Shown here in pieces: positions 43,141 to 51,815 of a stretch of DNA of 64,000 nt. The stretch lies in the NCBI GenBank assembly GCA_024233215.1, contig JACKPW010000005.1, positions 1 through 64,000 of the forward strand, given 5' to 3'. The notes beneath the pieces are model-generated. The model was not told where the DNA came from, ran no database searches, and saw nothing but the letters and a program-made list of their open reading frames with translations. A program made the position numbers and the translations under genes. This DNA is from Verrucomicrobiales bacterium. GTDB taxonomy: Bacteria; Verrucomicrobiota; Verrucomicrobiia; Limisphaerales; J093. Position 1 is the stretch's first letter, and every line of letters starts with the position of its first letter.

Positions 43141-44418
43141 ATGAAGCCGACTCGAATCCTGTTTGTCCTGGGCGCGCTGCACCTGGTCGGCGCACCTGTC
43201 TTGGCCGACCAGGCCGGCCGACGATACGCGGAGAACGAGCTCCACGCCCGGCCGGCAATCCGCATCCGGGTGGGCGTCGCGGACGCCGACATCGTGGGCC
43301 CGGACAACCGCGCCCTTCAGGCTGCAGTCGATTACGTGGGGGGCCTCGGCGGGGGTGTGGTGGAGATCGGGCCGGGGGAATACCTCATGCGCGACTCGCT
43401 CCACCTGCGCAGCCGGGTGACCGTGCGAGGTGCGGGATCGGCGACCGTCCTCAGGAAGGAGCGGGAAGATCGCTCGCCGCTGGCCGCGGACGCGGATTTC
43501 GGCGAAGCGGCCATTACCCTCCAGGACCCGGAAGGCTTCGAACTGGGCGGTGGCGTCTACGTCGCCTCGAAGAGCCATCGTGGTTTCCTGGCCGTCTGCG
43601 CCACCCTGCTCAACCGCCGTGAGAACTACTTCACCCTCAGCCGTGCCATGAACGCCGACCTCATGATGGCCGACGGCGGTTTTGCGGCCACGGTCTTCCC
43701 GGTCATCAGCGGCTACAACCTCGAGGATGCCGTGGTGGAGAACCTCAGGATCGACGGCAACCGGGCGGAGAACCCCACCCGTGCGGATGGCTGTCGCACC
43801 GCCGGCATCTTTCTTTACCGCGGAGATCATTCGGTGATCCGGCACTGCGAGGTTCGCGACTACAACGGTGATGGCATCAGCTTCCAGCAGTCCAACGATG
43901 TGACGGTCGAGGGTTGCACGGTGGAGCATTGTGCCGGATTCGGACTGCATCCGGGGAGCGGTTCGCAGCGTCCCACGGTACGGAACTGCCGGGCGGTGGC
44001 CAACGACGACGATGGTCTGTTCTTCTGCTGGCGTGTGAGGGGCGGCATCGCGGAGGGCAACTGGCTGGAGGGCAACGGCGGACACGGGATTTCCCTGGGC
44101 CACAAGGACAGTGACGACGTGGTCCGCGGCAACACGATCGTGGGCAACGGGCGCGGCGGCGTGTTCTGGCGGGCGGAAGCCGAACCGATGGCGGCCCATC
44201 GCACGATCTTCGAAAACAATGTGGTCCGCGACAACGAGGGTTACGGCCTGTTCGTCGATGGTGCCACGCAGGGAACGGTGATTCGCGGCAACACCATCGA
44301 GGATTCCGGCAGCGGTCGGCAGACCGTCGGCATCCGGGTCGGGAAGCACGCCGGAGAGGTCGTGCTGGAGCAGAATACCATCAAGGCGCAGCAGGACCTT
44401 GTGGACGAAAGAAAGTGA
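43141..44418 (+). CDS. Exported right-handed parallel beta-helix protein
   Basis: 425 aa from ATG 43141, with signal peptide 'ILFVLGALHLVGAPVLA-DQ'. Residues about 60-110 show the start of a pectate-lyase-like helix ('DNRALQAAVDYVGGLGGGVVEIGPGEYLM', 'TVRGAGSATVL'). The second half has repeating coils: 'VIRHCEVRDYNGDGISFQQS', 'VTVEGCTVEHCAGFGLHPG', 'GIAEGNWLEGNGGHGISLG'. Such proteins are lyases, hydrolases or epimerases of polysaccharides; the catalytic residues could not be assigned. It precedes the GH99 gene by nine bases and is probably the first gene of that operon. Confidence 0.85.
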   Translation: MKPTRILFVLGALHLVGAPVLADQAGRRYAENELHARPAIRIRVGVADADIVGPDNRALQAAVDYVGGLGGGVVEIGPGEYLMRDSLHLRSRVTVRGAGSATVLRKEREDRSPLAADADFGEAAITLQDPEGFELGGGVYVASKSHRGFLAVCATLLNRRENYFTLSRAMNADLMMADGGFAATVFPVISGYNLEDAVVENLRIDGNRAENPTRADGCRTAGIFLYRGDHSVIRHCEVRDYNGDGISFQQSNDVTVEGCTVEHCAGFGLHPGSGSQRPTVRNCRAVANDDDGLFFCWRVRGGIAEGNWLEGNGGHGISLGHKDSDDVVRGNTIVGNGRGGVFWRAEAEPMAAHRTIFENNVVRDNEGYGLFVDGATQGTVIRGNTIEDSGSGRQTVGIRVGKHAGEVVLEQNTIKAQQDLVDERK

Positions 44419-44427
44419 GGCGGAGTC

Positions 44428-46383
44428 ATGAACGCAATTGCTCCCAGGTTCCTTCTCCCGCTCTCGCTGGCGGCGACCATCGTCTCGACCGCCCTCGCGG
44501 CAGTTTCGGTGGCTGATGAAGGAGTTCCGGATCCAGTTTCCCTGACGCTCAGCTACGCGGAACCCCACTGGCTTGACTTGCACGACTCCCGGTTGCCGGG
44601 AGGCGGGATCCGCGTGAACTACCTTGAGGCCTACTGCCGGGCGGGTTCCACGGACGCCGACTGGGTTCAACACACCGTCATCCCGCATCACACCGAGGTG
44701 CTGGCCCGCAGTCCGGACGGAAAGACGCTCCGGTTGCGCGACACGCTGGAGGACGGCGTGACGGTCGAACACACGATCACCGCGAATGGTGACGAGGTGG
44801 ATTTCCGGTTGGTGGCGCACAACCCGGGCTTGGAACGTTCCGAAGCGCACTGGGCCCAGCCGTGCGTTCGCCTCGGGGACTTCACCGGTTTCACCGCTCC
44901 GGGAAATGCGCCGGAGGACTATCTGCCCCGCTGTTTCATTTTCCTGAACGGTCGACTAACCCGCCTGTCCGGGATCCAGCCCTGGGCCACCGAGGCCCGT
45001 TATACGCCGGGCCAGGTGTGGTGTCCTGCGGAGGTGCCCCGGACCGACGTGAACCCGCGTCCGCTCAGCCCGCTGGTGCCGGACAACGGTTTGATCGGTG
45101 CTTTCAGCGGCGATGGGAAGTTGCTGTTTGCCACTGCTTGGGACCCATACCAGGAGCTGTTCCATGGAGTGATTCGCTGCCTGCACTCGGACTTCCGTTT
45201 GGGCGGCCTGCAACCGGGGGAGACTCGCCGTATCCACGGCAAGATCTACGTCATGACCAATGACGTGCCACTCTTGATCGAACGGTATGCAAAGGACTTT
45301 CCGGAGCAACAGCGCGTCCCGATTGACGTTGCGCCCCCGGACGAGGCAGGGCGCTCAGCCAGTGAGGGCGCCCCGTCCGATCGCGTGCTGGCCTTCTACT
45401 ATCCGTGGTACGGCAACCCGGCGGCCGACGGTCGTTATGCGAACTGGAATCACCCGGTCGCCGTTCGGAACGAACCGCCGCGCGCGTTCCCGGGCGGGGA
45501 CGACATCGGGGCAAACTTCTTCCCGGCAGCAGGCTGCTACAGCGTCAACGATCCCGAGGTGCTGCACGAACACATGCGAGAATTGCGCCGTGCGGGCGTG
45601 GGGGTGATCTGCGCCAGTTGGTGGGGGAAGGACACCTACACCGACCGGGCGTTGCCGGGCCTGTTCCAGGCCGCCGAGCAGGCCGGGATCAAGATCAACT
45701 TCCATCTCGAACCGTTCCCCGGCCGTAACGCCGCCACTTCCGCCGAGGCGATTGAATACCTCGTCGGGAAGTATGGGAAATCGCCGGCCTGCCACCGCCT
45801 GCCGTCGCATGGGAACCGTCCGGTGTTTTTCGTTTATGACTCCTATCTGATCCCTGCTGTCGAGTGGTCATCGGTTCTGACGCCGGAGGGGAGCCGGACG
45901 ATTCGCGGTACGGAAGCCGACGCAGTGGTCGTCGGGCTCTGGGTCAAGGAGCACGAGGAACGCTTCATGCTCGAGGGCGGGTTCGACGGGTTTTACACCT
46001 ACTTTGCCAGCGACGGTTTCACTTACGGGGCCACCACCGCGAACTGGCCCCGGTTGGCTGAATGGGCGCGCGCCCACGACAAGCTGTTCATCCCCTGTGT
46101 GGCTCCGGGCTACATCGACCTCCGGATCCGGCCCTGGAACGATCGCAACACCCGGGATCGCGAGCACGGCGCCTATTACGACCGTATGTGGTCGGCCGCT
46201 TTGGAGGTGGAACCGGAGTTGGTCGCGATCACCTCTTTCAACGAATGGCACGAGGGCACGCAGATCGAGCCGGCGGTCCCGAAGACGATCCCCGGATTCA
46301 CCTACCTCGACTACCGGCCGCGTGACCCGGCCTGGTATCTGGACCGGACGGCGCACTGGGTGCGGCAATTCGACGCGCGATGA
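44428..46383 (+). CDS. GH99-like endo-alpha-mannosidase with N-terminal domain
   Basis: 651 aa, with signal peptide ending near 'STALA'. Residues about 30-290 are a beta-rich domain of unknown role. Residues about 310-650 match GH99: 'VLAFYYPWYGNP', 'DIGANFFPAAGCYSVND', 'CASWWG', 'INFHLEPFPGR', and 'SFNEWHEGTQIEPA'. In the last motif Glu606 and Glu609 occupy the places of the paired catalytic acids of Bacteroides GH99 enzymes. Family members cleave internal alpha-1,2-mannosidic bonds of mannans or glycans, so this is a probable extracellular mannan-degrading enzyme. It overlaps the next gene by four bases. Confidence 0.9.
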   Translation: MNAIAPRFLLPLSLAATIVSTALAAVSVADEGVPDPVSLTLSYAEPHWLDLHDSRLPGGGIRVNYLEAYCRAGSTDADWVQHTVIPHHTEVLARSPDGKTLRLRDTLEDGVTVEHTITANGDEVDFRLVAHNPGLERSEAHWAQPCVRLGDFTGFTAPGNAPEDYLPRCFIFLNGRLTRLSGIQPWATEARYTPGQVWCPAEVPRTDVNPRPLSPLVPDNGLIGAFSGDGKLLFATAWDPYQELFHGVIRCLHSDFRLGGLQPGETRRIHGKIYVMTNDVPLLIERYAKDFPEQQRVPIDVAPPDEAGRSASEGAPSDRVLAFYYPWYGNPAADGRYANWNHPVAVRNEPPRAFPGGDDIGANFFPAAGCYSVNDPEVLHEHMRELRRAGVGVICASWWGKDTYTDRALPGLFQAAEQAGIKINFHLEPFPGRNAATSAEAIEYLVGKYGKSPACHRLPSHGNRPVFFVYDSYLIPAVEWSSVLTPEGSRTIRGTEADAVVVGLWVKEHEERFMLEGGFDGFYTYFASDGFTYGATTANWPRLAEWARAHDKLFIPCVAPGYIDLRIRPWNDRNTRDREHGAYYDRMWSAALEVEPELVAITSFNEWHEGTQIEPAVPKTIPGFTYLDYRPRDPAWYLDRTAHWVRQFDAR

Positions 46384-47705
46384 AGAGGATGGCCGCGGAA
46401 CCAGGTTTGTTCCGAATCAACGTCGTGGAGCAGGGCAGTGGCTGGCCCGTGCCGATGGTTGCGTTGCGGACGACCCACAATGTGCGGTTCGTTTCCGACA
46501 ACGCCGGGATCATCGCCTTCGACCTGCCGGAGTTGATGGGGCAGGAGTGTTGGTTCACGGTTGAGGGGCACGGCTACGGGGTGGCGGCAGATGGCTTTGG
46601 CTATCGCGGCGTGAGGCTCACCCCGGTTCCGGGTCGGGAAGCCACCGTGAAAGTGAAAAGTGAACTTCCGGCGAAACGGCTCGGGCGGATCACCGGCGGG
46701 GGGCTCTTCGCGGAATCCCGGCGGTTCGGATTGGAGATCGATTGGAAGGAACACGGTCTGCTCGGCTGCGACAGTGTCCAGTTGGCGACACACAACGGCC
46801 GCTTGTTCTGGGCCTGGGGCGACACGACGCTTGCGCGATATCCCTTGGGCCTGTTCCACATGTCGGGTGCCACCACCGATCCGCGGCCACTCCCCTCCTT
46901 CGAACCCCCGGTGCAGCTGCGCTATGACTACTTCCGGGATGAGAAGGGCGATGTCCGGGTGGTCGCCCGAATGCCGGGTGAAGGCCCGACCTGGATCAGC
47001 GGCATGGTGAGCCTGCCGGGGAGCGATGGGACGCCACGTTTGGTGGCCACGTATGTGAAGATCCAGAACCTGCTCTCGGCGTATGAAACCGGCCTGTGCG
47101 TTTGGGACGAGCCCGAGGCGCGCTTCAAGCCCCACCGGGTAATTTGGAAGAGGTCTTCCGAGTCGCCGAAACCGCCGCCCGTTCCAGACGGGCACCCGGT
47201 GTTCTGGCAAGACGGGGCCGGCAAACTCCAGGTGTTGTTCGGTGATCCCTTCCCGCGACTGCGCTGCGAAGCCCGGTTTGAGGCATGGGAAAACCCGGAA
47301 GCCTGGGAAGTGGTTGAACCCCAGGCAGGAGTCCGCAGCGCCGACGATACCCGGGAAATCACGCCCCACCGGGGTTCCATCGCCTGGAGCGGGTACCGAC
47401 AACGCTGGGTGACGGTCTTTACGGAACTCGGGGGCGACCCCTCGTTTCTGGGGGAACTCTGGTATGCCGAAGCCGACGCGCCGACGGGTCCCTGGGAACG
47501 GGCGGTGAAGGTGGTCACTCATGACAACTACACCTTCTACAATCCCCGCCTGCATCCTGAACTTACGGACGAGGACTCCCCGGTTCTGCTGTTCGAGGGA
47601 ACCTTCACCGCGCAGTTTGCCGATCACGCTAAGGCCTGGCCTCGTTACGACTACAATCAGATCCTCTACCGGTTGGACCTGGATGATCCGAGGTTGACCG
47701 AGTGA
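46380..47705 (+). CDS. Predicted beta-propeller glycosidase-like protein
   Basis: 441 aa. The first 100 residues form a small beta domain ('VRFVSDNAGIIAFDLPELMG'). The rest has the look of a five-bladed propeller of the GH43/DUF4185 type: 'SVQLATHNGRLFWAWGDTTLARYP', 'GELWYAEADAPTGPWERAVKV', 'YTFYNPRLHPEL'. No confident family or active site. It has no signal peptide although its operon partners are exported; it starts at the ATGA overlap with the GH99 gene and no alternative upstream start was seen. Confidence 0.65.
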   Translation: MKRMAAEPGLFRINVVEQGSGWPVPMVALRTTHNVRFVSDNAGIIAFDLPELMGQECWFTVEGHGYGVAADGFGYRGVRLTPVPGREATVKVKSELPAKRLGRITGGGLFAESRRFGLEIDWKEHGLLGCDSVQLATHNGRLFWAWGDTTLARYPLGLFHMSGATTDPRPLPSFEPPVQLRYDYFRDEKGDVRVVARMPGEGPTWISGMVSLPGSDGTPRLVATYVKIQNLLSAYETGLCVWDEPEARFKPHRVIWKRSSESPKPPPVPDGHPVFWQDGAGKLQVLFGDPFPRLRCEARFEAWENPEAWEVVEPQAGVRSADDTREITPHRGSIAWSGYRQRWVTVFTELGGDPSFLGELWYAEADAPTGPWERAVKVVTHDNYTFYNPRLHPELTDEDSPVLLFEGTFTAQFADHAKAWPRYDYNQILYRLDLDDPRLTE

Positions 47706-47801
47706 TGACGGGACCGCTGCGTCGTTTACACGTGAGACGCGGGGGCGCACACTCCTGGAACCGTTACGCGATGGCGTCCGGTGGTTTCACCGAATCACAC
47801 C

Positions 47802-49307
47802 ATGAAAAGACCGATCACGAATCTCAGCGGCATCCTCCTTGTCCTGGCGACCACGACGTTTCCCCTGGCCGCCGAGCCGTTTCCGCGGTCTCTCCCGGAA
47901 CCGCAGGGGGTCTCCTCTGAAGGCCTGTTGGACTTTGTCAGCGCATTGGACGCGCAGATCGAGGGCATGCATGGCGTGATGGCCCTGCGACACGGCAGAG
48001 TGATCGCCGAGGGTTGGTGGAAACCGTACACCGCAGAGCACAACCACGTCCTGTACTCATTGAGCAAGAGCTTCACCTCGACCGCCGTGGGGTTCGCCGT
48101 CGCCGAGGGGAGACTGTCCATTGACGACCCCGTGCTTGATCACTTTGCCGGGGACGCGCCGACGGATCCCAGTGCCAACCTCAAGGCGATGCGCGTGCGC
48201 GACCTGCTCACCATGTCCACCGGGCACCAGGATGAACCGCCGATCGCCCCCGACACGGTTTGTGCGAAATCGTTCCTGGCCCAACCCGTGCCGCACTTGC
48301 CCGGGACCCATTTCAAATACAACACCGCGGCCACCTTCATGCAGTCGGCGCTGGTCCAGAAGGTCACCGGCCAAACGGTGCTCGACTACCTGACCCCACG
48401 ACTGTTTGAGCCGCTGGGGATCGGGCATCCGGTGTGGGACCGGAACTTCCAGGGGATATGCCTGGGCGGCTACGGCTTGCGGGTGCGTACCGAGGACATC
48501 GCGAAGCTGGGACAGTTCTACCTCCAGAACGGCGAGTGGAAGGGGCGGCAGTTGCTACCCGCATCGTGGGTCGAACAGGCCACGGCGAAGCAGGTGTCGA
48601 ACGGCAGCAACCCGGACAGCGACTGGAACCAGGGTTATGGCTTTCAGTTCTGGCGTTGCCGCCACAATGCATTTCGCGGCGACGGCGCGTTTGGCCAGTA
48701 CTGCATCGTGATGCCGGATCTGGACGCGGTGATTGCGATCAACAGCGGTGTCCGTGACATGCAGGCAGTGCTCAACGTGGTGTGGGACCGGTTTCTGCCG
48801 GCCTGCCACGCCAGCGAACTCCCGGCAAATCCCGGGGCTGCCACCCGGTTGCGATCGAAGCTCGCCAGCCTCGAGGTCTCCCGTGCCCCGGGCGAACCCA
48901 CGTCGCAACTCGCGAGCCGGGTGGTCAACCGCCGTTATGTGTTTGCCGCGAACGATTCGGGAATGCAGAGCGTGGAACTGATCCCGGACGATGCCGGGCG
49001 GACACTGACCGTGTCGGTACAACGCGAAGGGAAGGAGATGCGGTTCCGTGCGGGATTTGACAAATGGCAGGCCGGTCGCCTGCCACTTTCTGGGGGCGCC
49101 CTCGCTGAGTTTCCGGATGAACCGGTGGCGGCCACCTGCGGTTGGACCGCTGGGGACACGCTGACGATCAAGCTCTGCGCCATCGAAACCCCGTTTCACC
49201 AGACCTGGAATCTGAGGTTTGAGGGTGATCAGGTGCGGCTGGACTGCGAGGCGAATGTCGCCTTCGGCAGCACCCGGCAACTGAACCTGGTCGGGCAGGC
49301 AGAGTAG
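47802..49307 (+). CDS. Exported serine hydrolase (class C beta-lactamase fold)
   Basis: 501 aa from ATG 47802, with signal peptide 'ILLVLATTTFPLAAEP'. The active-site motif is Ser86-Leu-Ser-Lys89 in 'VLYSLSKSFTSTAVGFAV'. The second motif is in 'FKYNTAATFMQSALV'. Residues beyond about 340 form a beta-rich C-terminal domain. Members are esterases, D-aminopeptidases or penicillin-binding-like enzymes. With a carbohydrate block around it, deacylation of a polysaccharide is plausible but unproven. It begins 96 bases after the propeller gene. Confidence 0.88.
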   Translation: MKRPITNLSGILLVLATTTFPLAAEPFPRSLPEPQGVSSEGLLDFVSALDAQIEGMHGVMALRHGRVIAEGWWKPYTAEHNHVLYSLSKSFTSTAVGFAVAEGRLSIDDPVLDHFAGDAPTDPSANLKAMRVRDLLTMSTGHQDEPPIAPDTVCAKSFLAQPVPHLPGTHFKYNTAATFMQSALVQKVTGQTVLDYLTPRLFEPLGIGHPVWDRNFQGICLGGYGLRVRTEDIAKLGQFYLQNGEWKGRQLLPASWVEQATAKQVSNGSNPDSDWNQGYGFQFWRCRHNAFRGDGAFGQYCIVMPDLDAVIAINSGVRDMQAVLNVVWDRFLPACHASELPANPGAATRLRSKLASLEVSRAPGEPTSQLASRVVNRRYVFAANDSGMQSVELIPDDAGRTLTVSVQREGKEMRFRAGFDKWQAGRLPLSGGALAEFPDEPVAATCGWTAGDTLTIKLCAIETPFHQTWNLRFEGDQVRLDCEANVAFGSTRQLNLVGQAE

Positions 49308-49324
49308 CGGTTGCGCGCCGGCCC

Positions 49325-49347
49325 GTAGTCGCCGACGTCAGTCGGCG
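49325..49347 (+). repeat. GTAG-headed REP-like hairpin, family 1
   Basis: GTAGT followed by CGCCGAC-GTCA-GTCGGCG, the same stem as at 37184, between the convergent serine hydrolase and GH127 genes. Confidence 0.7.
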
Positions 49348-49414
49348 CAAACCAAGGCGTTTCCCAAAGGGATGACCGGGCCGACGGCCCCTGCCGGGGC
49401 GTCTGGCAACCGCC

Positions 49415-51493
49415 CTACTCACGAAGTTCGACCCAGGGAAACGCGCTGATCCGCAGAGTGCTGGCGCCGTACGGCACAAGCTGGATGGACTCGGTCATCG
49501 CGTTCGCCGGAACCGGAACCGGGCTCAGCGGAGGCGGTGCCGCGGATCGACGCATCAGTTGCCATTCCGGGAGTCGGATGCCTGGACCGTGCAGCGTCAC
49601 CGGTGCCGATTCCAGCGTCCAGGGGTTCGCGGGGATTTCAGCCGCGGTTTCCACCCGAAATACCTCCCCAGGACGACGCACCGCCGTGGCGGGCAGCGCG
49701 TAATTCCATGGCGAGGTGGGCCGACACTCGAGATAGCCCCGGTGCATGGCATCAGCCGGTACGCCGTTCGGTCGGGACTCGACCACCTCGCTCCAATCTT
49801 CCCCGACGCGCAGCGCGAAGAGCAGGGGCCCGCGTTCGATGGCGAGCGCCCGGGACGCCCAGGTGGAACTGCGCACGGTCATTGGCAGGTGCAGTTCCAC
49901 GTGGTCGCCCCGCGCCCAACGCCGTTCCACGACCTGCAGGCTCCCGGGTTTCAGTTGCTCTTGAACATCCGCATCGTTGATCGCGAGTGTGGCTTCCTGG
50001 CACCACCCTGGAATCCGCAGATGCAGCGGGAAGGTGACGGGCGCCGCCGGTTCGATGCGAAGGCGAATCACTTCCTGGAACGGGTACCCGGTTTCCTCGA
50101 CGATGCGGACTTTCACCCCGCCGCGCACCTCGGTCTCAATTTGGGAAGGCGCATACGCCATCGCGGCGATGCCGCCGTCGCGGCTGGCCATCCAGAGGTG
50201 CTGGGTGAACTTGGGCCAGCCCTGGTGCAGATTGCAGGTGCAGCAGGGGTAACCGCGCAGCAGTCCGTAGACCAGTCGATCCGGCTGGTTCTCGAAGAAG
50301 TCGCGTTCGCCGAACGTGACCTGAGCCTGGTTCGCCTGCTGGAAATACTGGCGTGCCCGATAGTCATCGGTGCACTGCGTCGGCAGGACGTTGAAGGCGA
50401 TCTGCTCCGCGCGGTCGGCGAACGAAACATCGCCCGTGATTTCGAACATCGTCTCAAGGGAGAACAGCATTTCGGTGGCCGTGCACAACTCGCTGCCACG
50501 ATCCGGGCTGTCTCCGTGAAGCGGTTCGTCGGCCCCATAGAGCCCGTGCGGTTGACCGTGGAAGGCGCGGATGTCGGCAAACGCCTTCGCCACCGCCTCC
50601 AAATGTCGTGCGTCACCGTCCTGCTGATATCGGACCACCGGGGTCTTCATCATCTGTGCCAGATTCACGCAATGCAGGGATTCCCCCTGGTCACCCCGGT
50701 GCCGGATGCGGTCGCCGGCCAGGAACCAGTCGGTGACGGGAACCGTCTGCCGGTGGATGAGGTCCGCCAGTTCCAGCAGCCAGGTTTCCCCGGTGAGGCT
50801 GTAGAACCAGAGGACGACCATCAAGTTGTCGCCACCCCGTTGAGCCGCCCACCAGGAACCGCCGGGACGACCGGGCGGGGCCTGCAGGGGAGCATCGGGC
50901 AAGGTCCTGAGCTGATAACGAAAGTAGCGGCGCAAACACTCGACCACCCGCGGATCGCCGGTGGCTTCGTAGTGTTGCTGAAGCACCTTCAACATGACCA
51001 TCCGGGGCCACCAGTCGTCGGGCTTGTGGATCTGGGCGCCCGGTGGTGGAGGCTGGTTCCGATCCGCGTCCTTCAATTCCACCGGGCCGATGTAGCCGTC
51101 TGCCCGTTGGTTTTCCAAGGTCCAGTCGATCCATCGCTGCGCCTTTGCCTCAAGGGCCTTGTCGTCGAGCAACCGGGCGAGGGGATAGAGCCCGTCGATC
51201 CAGTAGGGACCGCGCTCCCAGGTGTCGCCGTCGCCTCCGAGCCAGGCATTTCGGGGACCGCAGACCTCCGGGTACCACTCATCCAGATGCCCGGACATCC
51301 CGGAGGCCATACGCTGCAACTCGTCCCGGAGCCATCCTTCCGGACGGATGGCGCCCAGCGGCAACGTGGCGTAGGGCTTGGTGATGAGCGGTTCGCGGTT
51401 GAAGACCGGGCCGGTTACGACGGCCTCGGCAGCGGTCGGCATCCCGGGTGTCAGAGCGATGGTCACCATCCACAAGGCAGGTTTGAACGTCAT
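49415..51493 (-). CDS. GH127-like beta-L-arabinofuranosidase (DUF1680 family)
   Basis: 692 aa from ATG 51493, with signal peptide ending near 'TAAEA'. The family is known for Bifidobacterium HypBA1, which removes beta-1,2-linked arabinofuranose using a zinc-bound cysteine nucleophile. The residues needed are present: Glu335 and Cys337 in 'SELCTATEM', and Cys417-Cys418 in 'YPCCTCNLHQGWP', almost at HypBA1 numbering. The (alpha/alpha)6 barrel occupies about 30-450, followed by beta-sandwich domains ('ATLAINDADVQEQLKPGSLQ'). Probably secreted, acting on arabinose-containing glycans. Confidence 0.9.
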   Translation of the reverse strand: MTFKPALWMVTIALTPGMPTAAEAVVTGPVFNREPLITKPYATLPLGAIRPEGWLRDELQRMASGMSGHLDEWYPEVCGPRNAWLGGDGDTWERGPYWIDGLYPLARLLDDKALEAKAQRWIDWTLENQRADGYIGPVELKDADRNQPPPPGAQIHKPDDWWPRMVMLKVLQQHYEATGDPRVVECLRRYFRYQLRTLPDAPLQAPPGRPGGSWWAAQRGGDNLMVVLWFYSLTGETWLLELADLIHRQTVPVTDWFLAGDRIRHRGDQGESLHCVNLAQMMKTPVVRYQQDGDARHLEAVAKAFADIRAFHGQPHGLYGADEPLHGDSPDRGSELCTATEMLFSLETMFEITGDVSFADRAEQIAFNVLPTQCTDDYRARQYFQQANQAQVTFGERDFFENQPDRLVYGLLRGYPCCTCNLHQGWPKFTQHLWMASRDGGIAAMAYAPSQIETEVRGGVKVRIVEETGYPFQEVIRLRIEPAAPVTFPLHLRIPGWCQEATLAINDADVQEQLKPGSLQVVERRWARGDHVELHLPMTVRSSTWASRALAIERGPLLFALRVGEDWSEVVESRPNGVPADAMHRGYLECRPTSPWNYALPATAVRRPGEVFRVETAAEIPANPWTLESAPVTLHGPGIRLPEWQLMRRSAAPPPLSPVPVPANAMTESIQLVPYGASTLRISAFPWVELRE

Positions 51494-51815
51494 GCTATCC
51501 GACAGGGAAACAGCGGGCCTGACGGAGTGCAAACCAAAGCTGTGAACCTGGAAACCGCAGATGAACGGGGATGAACGCAGATAAGTCCCTCGACGTGAGC
51601 CCCCCACGTCCGCCGGATGTCTTCACCCATTGGGTGTGACGCGAAAATCGCGCAAGTCCTTGGGTATCTGCGTCTATCTGTGTCGATCTGCGGTTCAACT
51701 GCTTTTTCTAGGATGAAAGCGGCCGGGCTGATCGAGACAGGATCAACCGGATGCACAGGAATGGAGTGAAGGCGGATGTCCCCCTATGCCGATCCCGCAA
51801 ATGCGGTTCTTGCCG
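51494..51815. other. Intergenic region upstream of the GH127 gene
   Basis: 322 bases, nearly half of it the palindromic element at 51553-51695. The rest should contain the GH127 promoter; no clear hexamers or gene seen. Confidence 0.4.
51553..51695. repeat. Palindromic intergenic element with 'CGCAGAT' ends
   Basis: AACCGCAGAT (51553-51562) and ATCTGCGGTT (51686-51695) are perfect inverted ends. Inside, GAACGCAGATAA is mirrored by TATCTGCGTC, and a CACCCA-TTG-GGTG stem marks the middle. Repeats with alternating 'GCAGAT' and 'GAACGCAGAT' blocks are common dispersed elements in several phyla. No reading frame. Confidence 0.65.

Noticed and set aside
37184..49347. The repeated CGCCGAC..GTCGGCG hairpins as a CRISPR array
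   Set aside because: Copies are kilobases apart, are palindromic and lack regular spacers; no cas genes are present.
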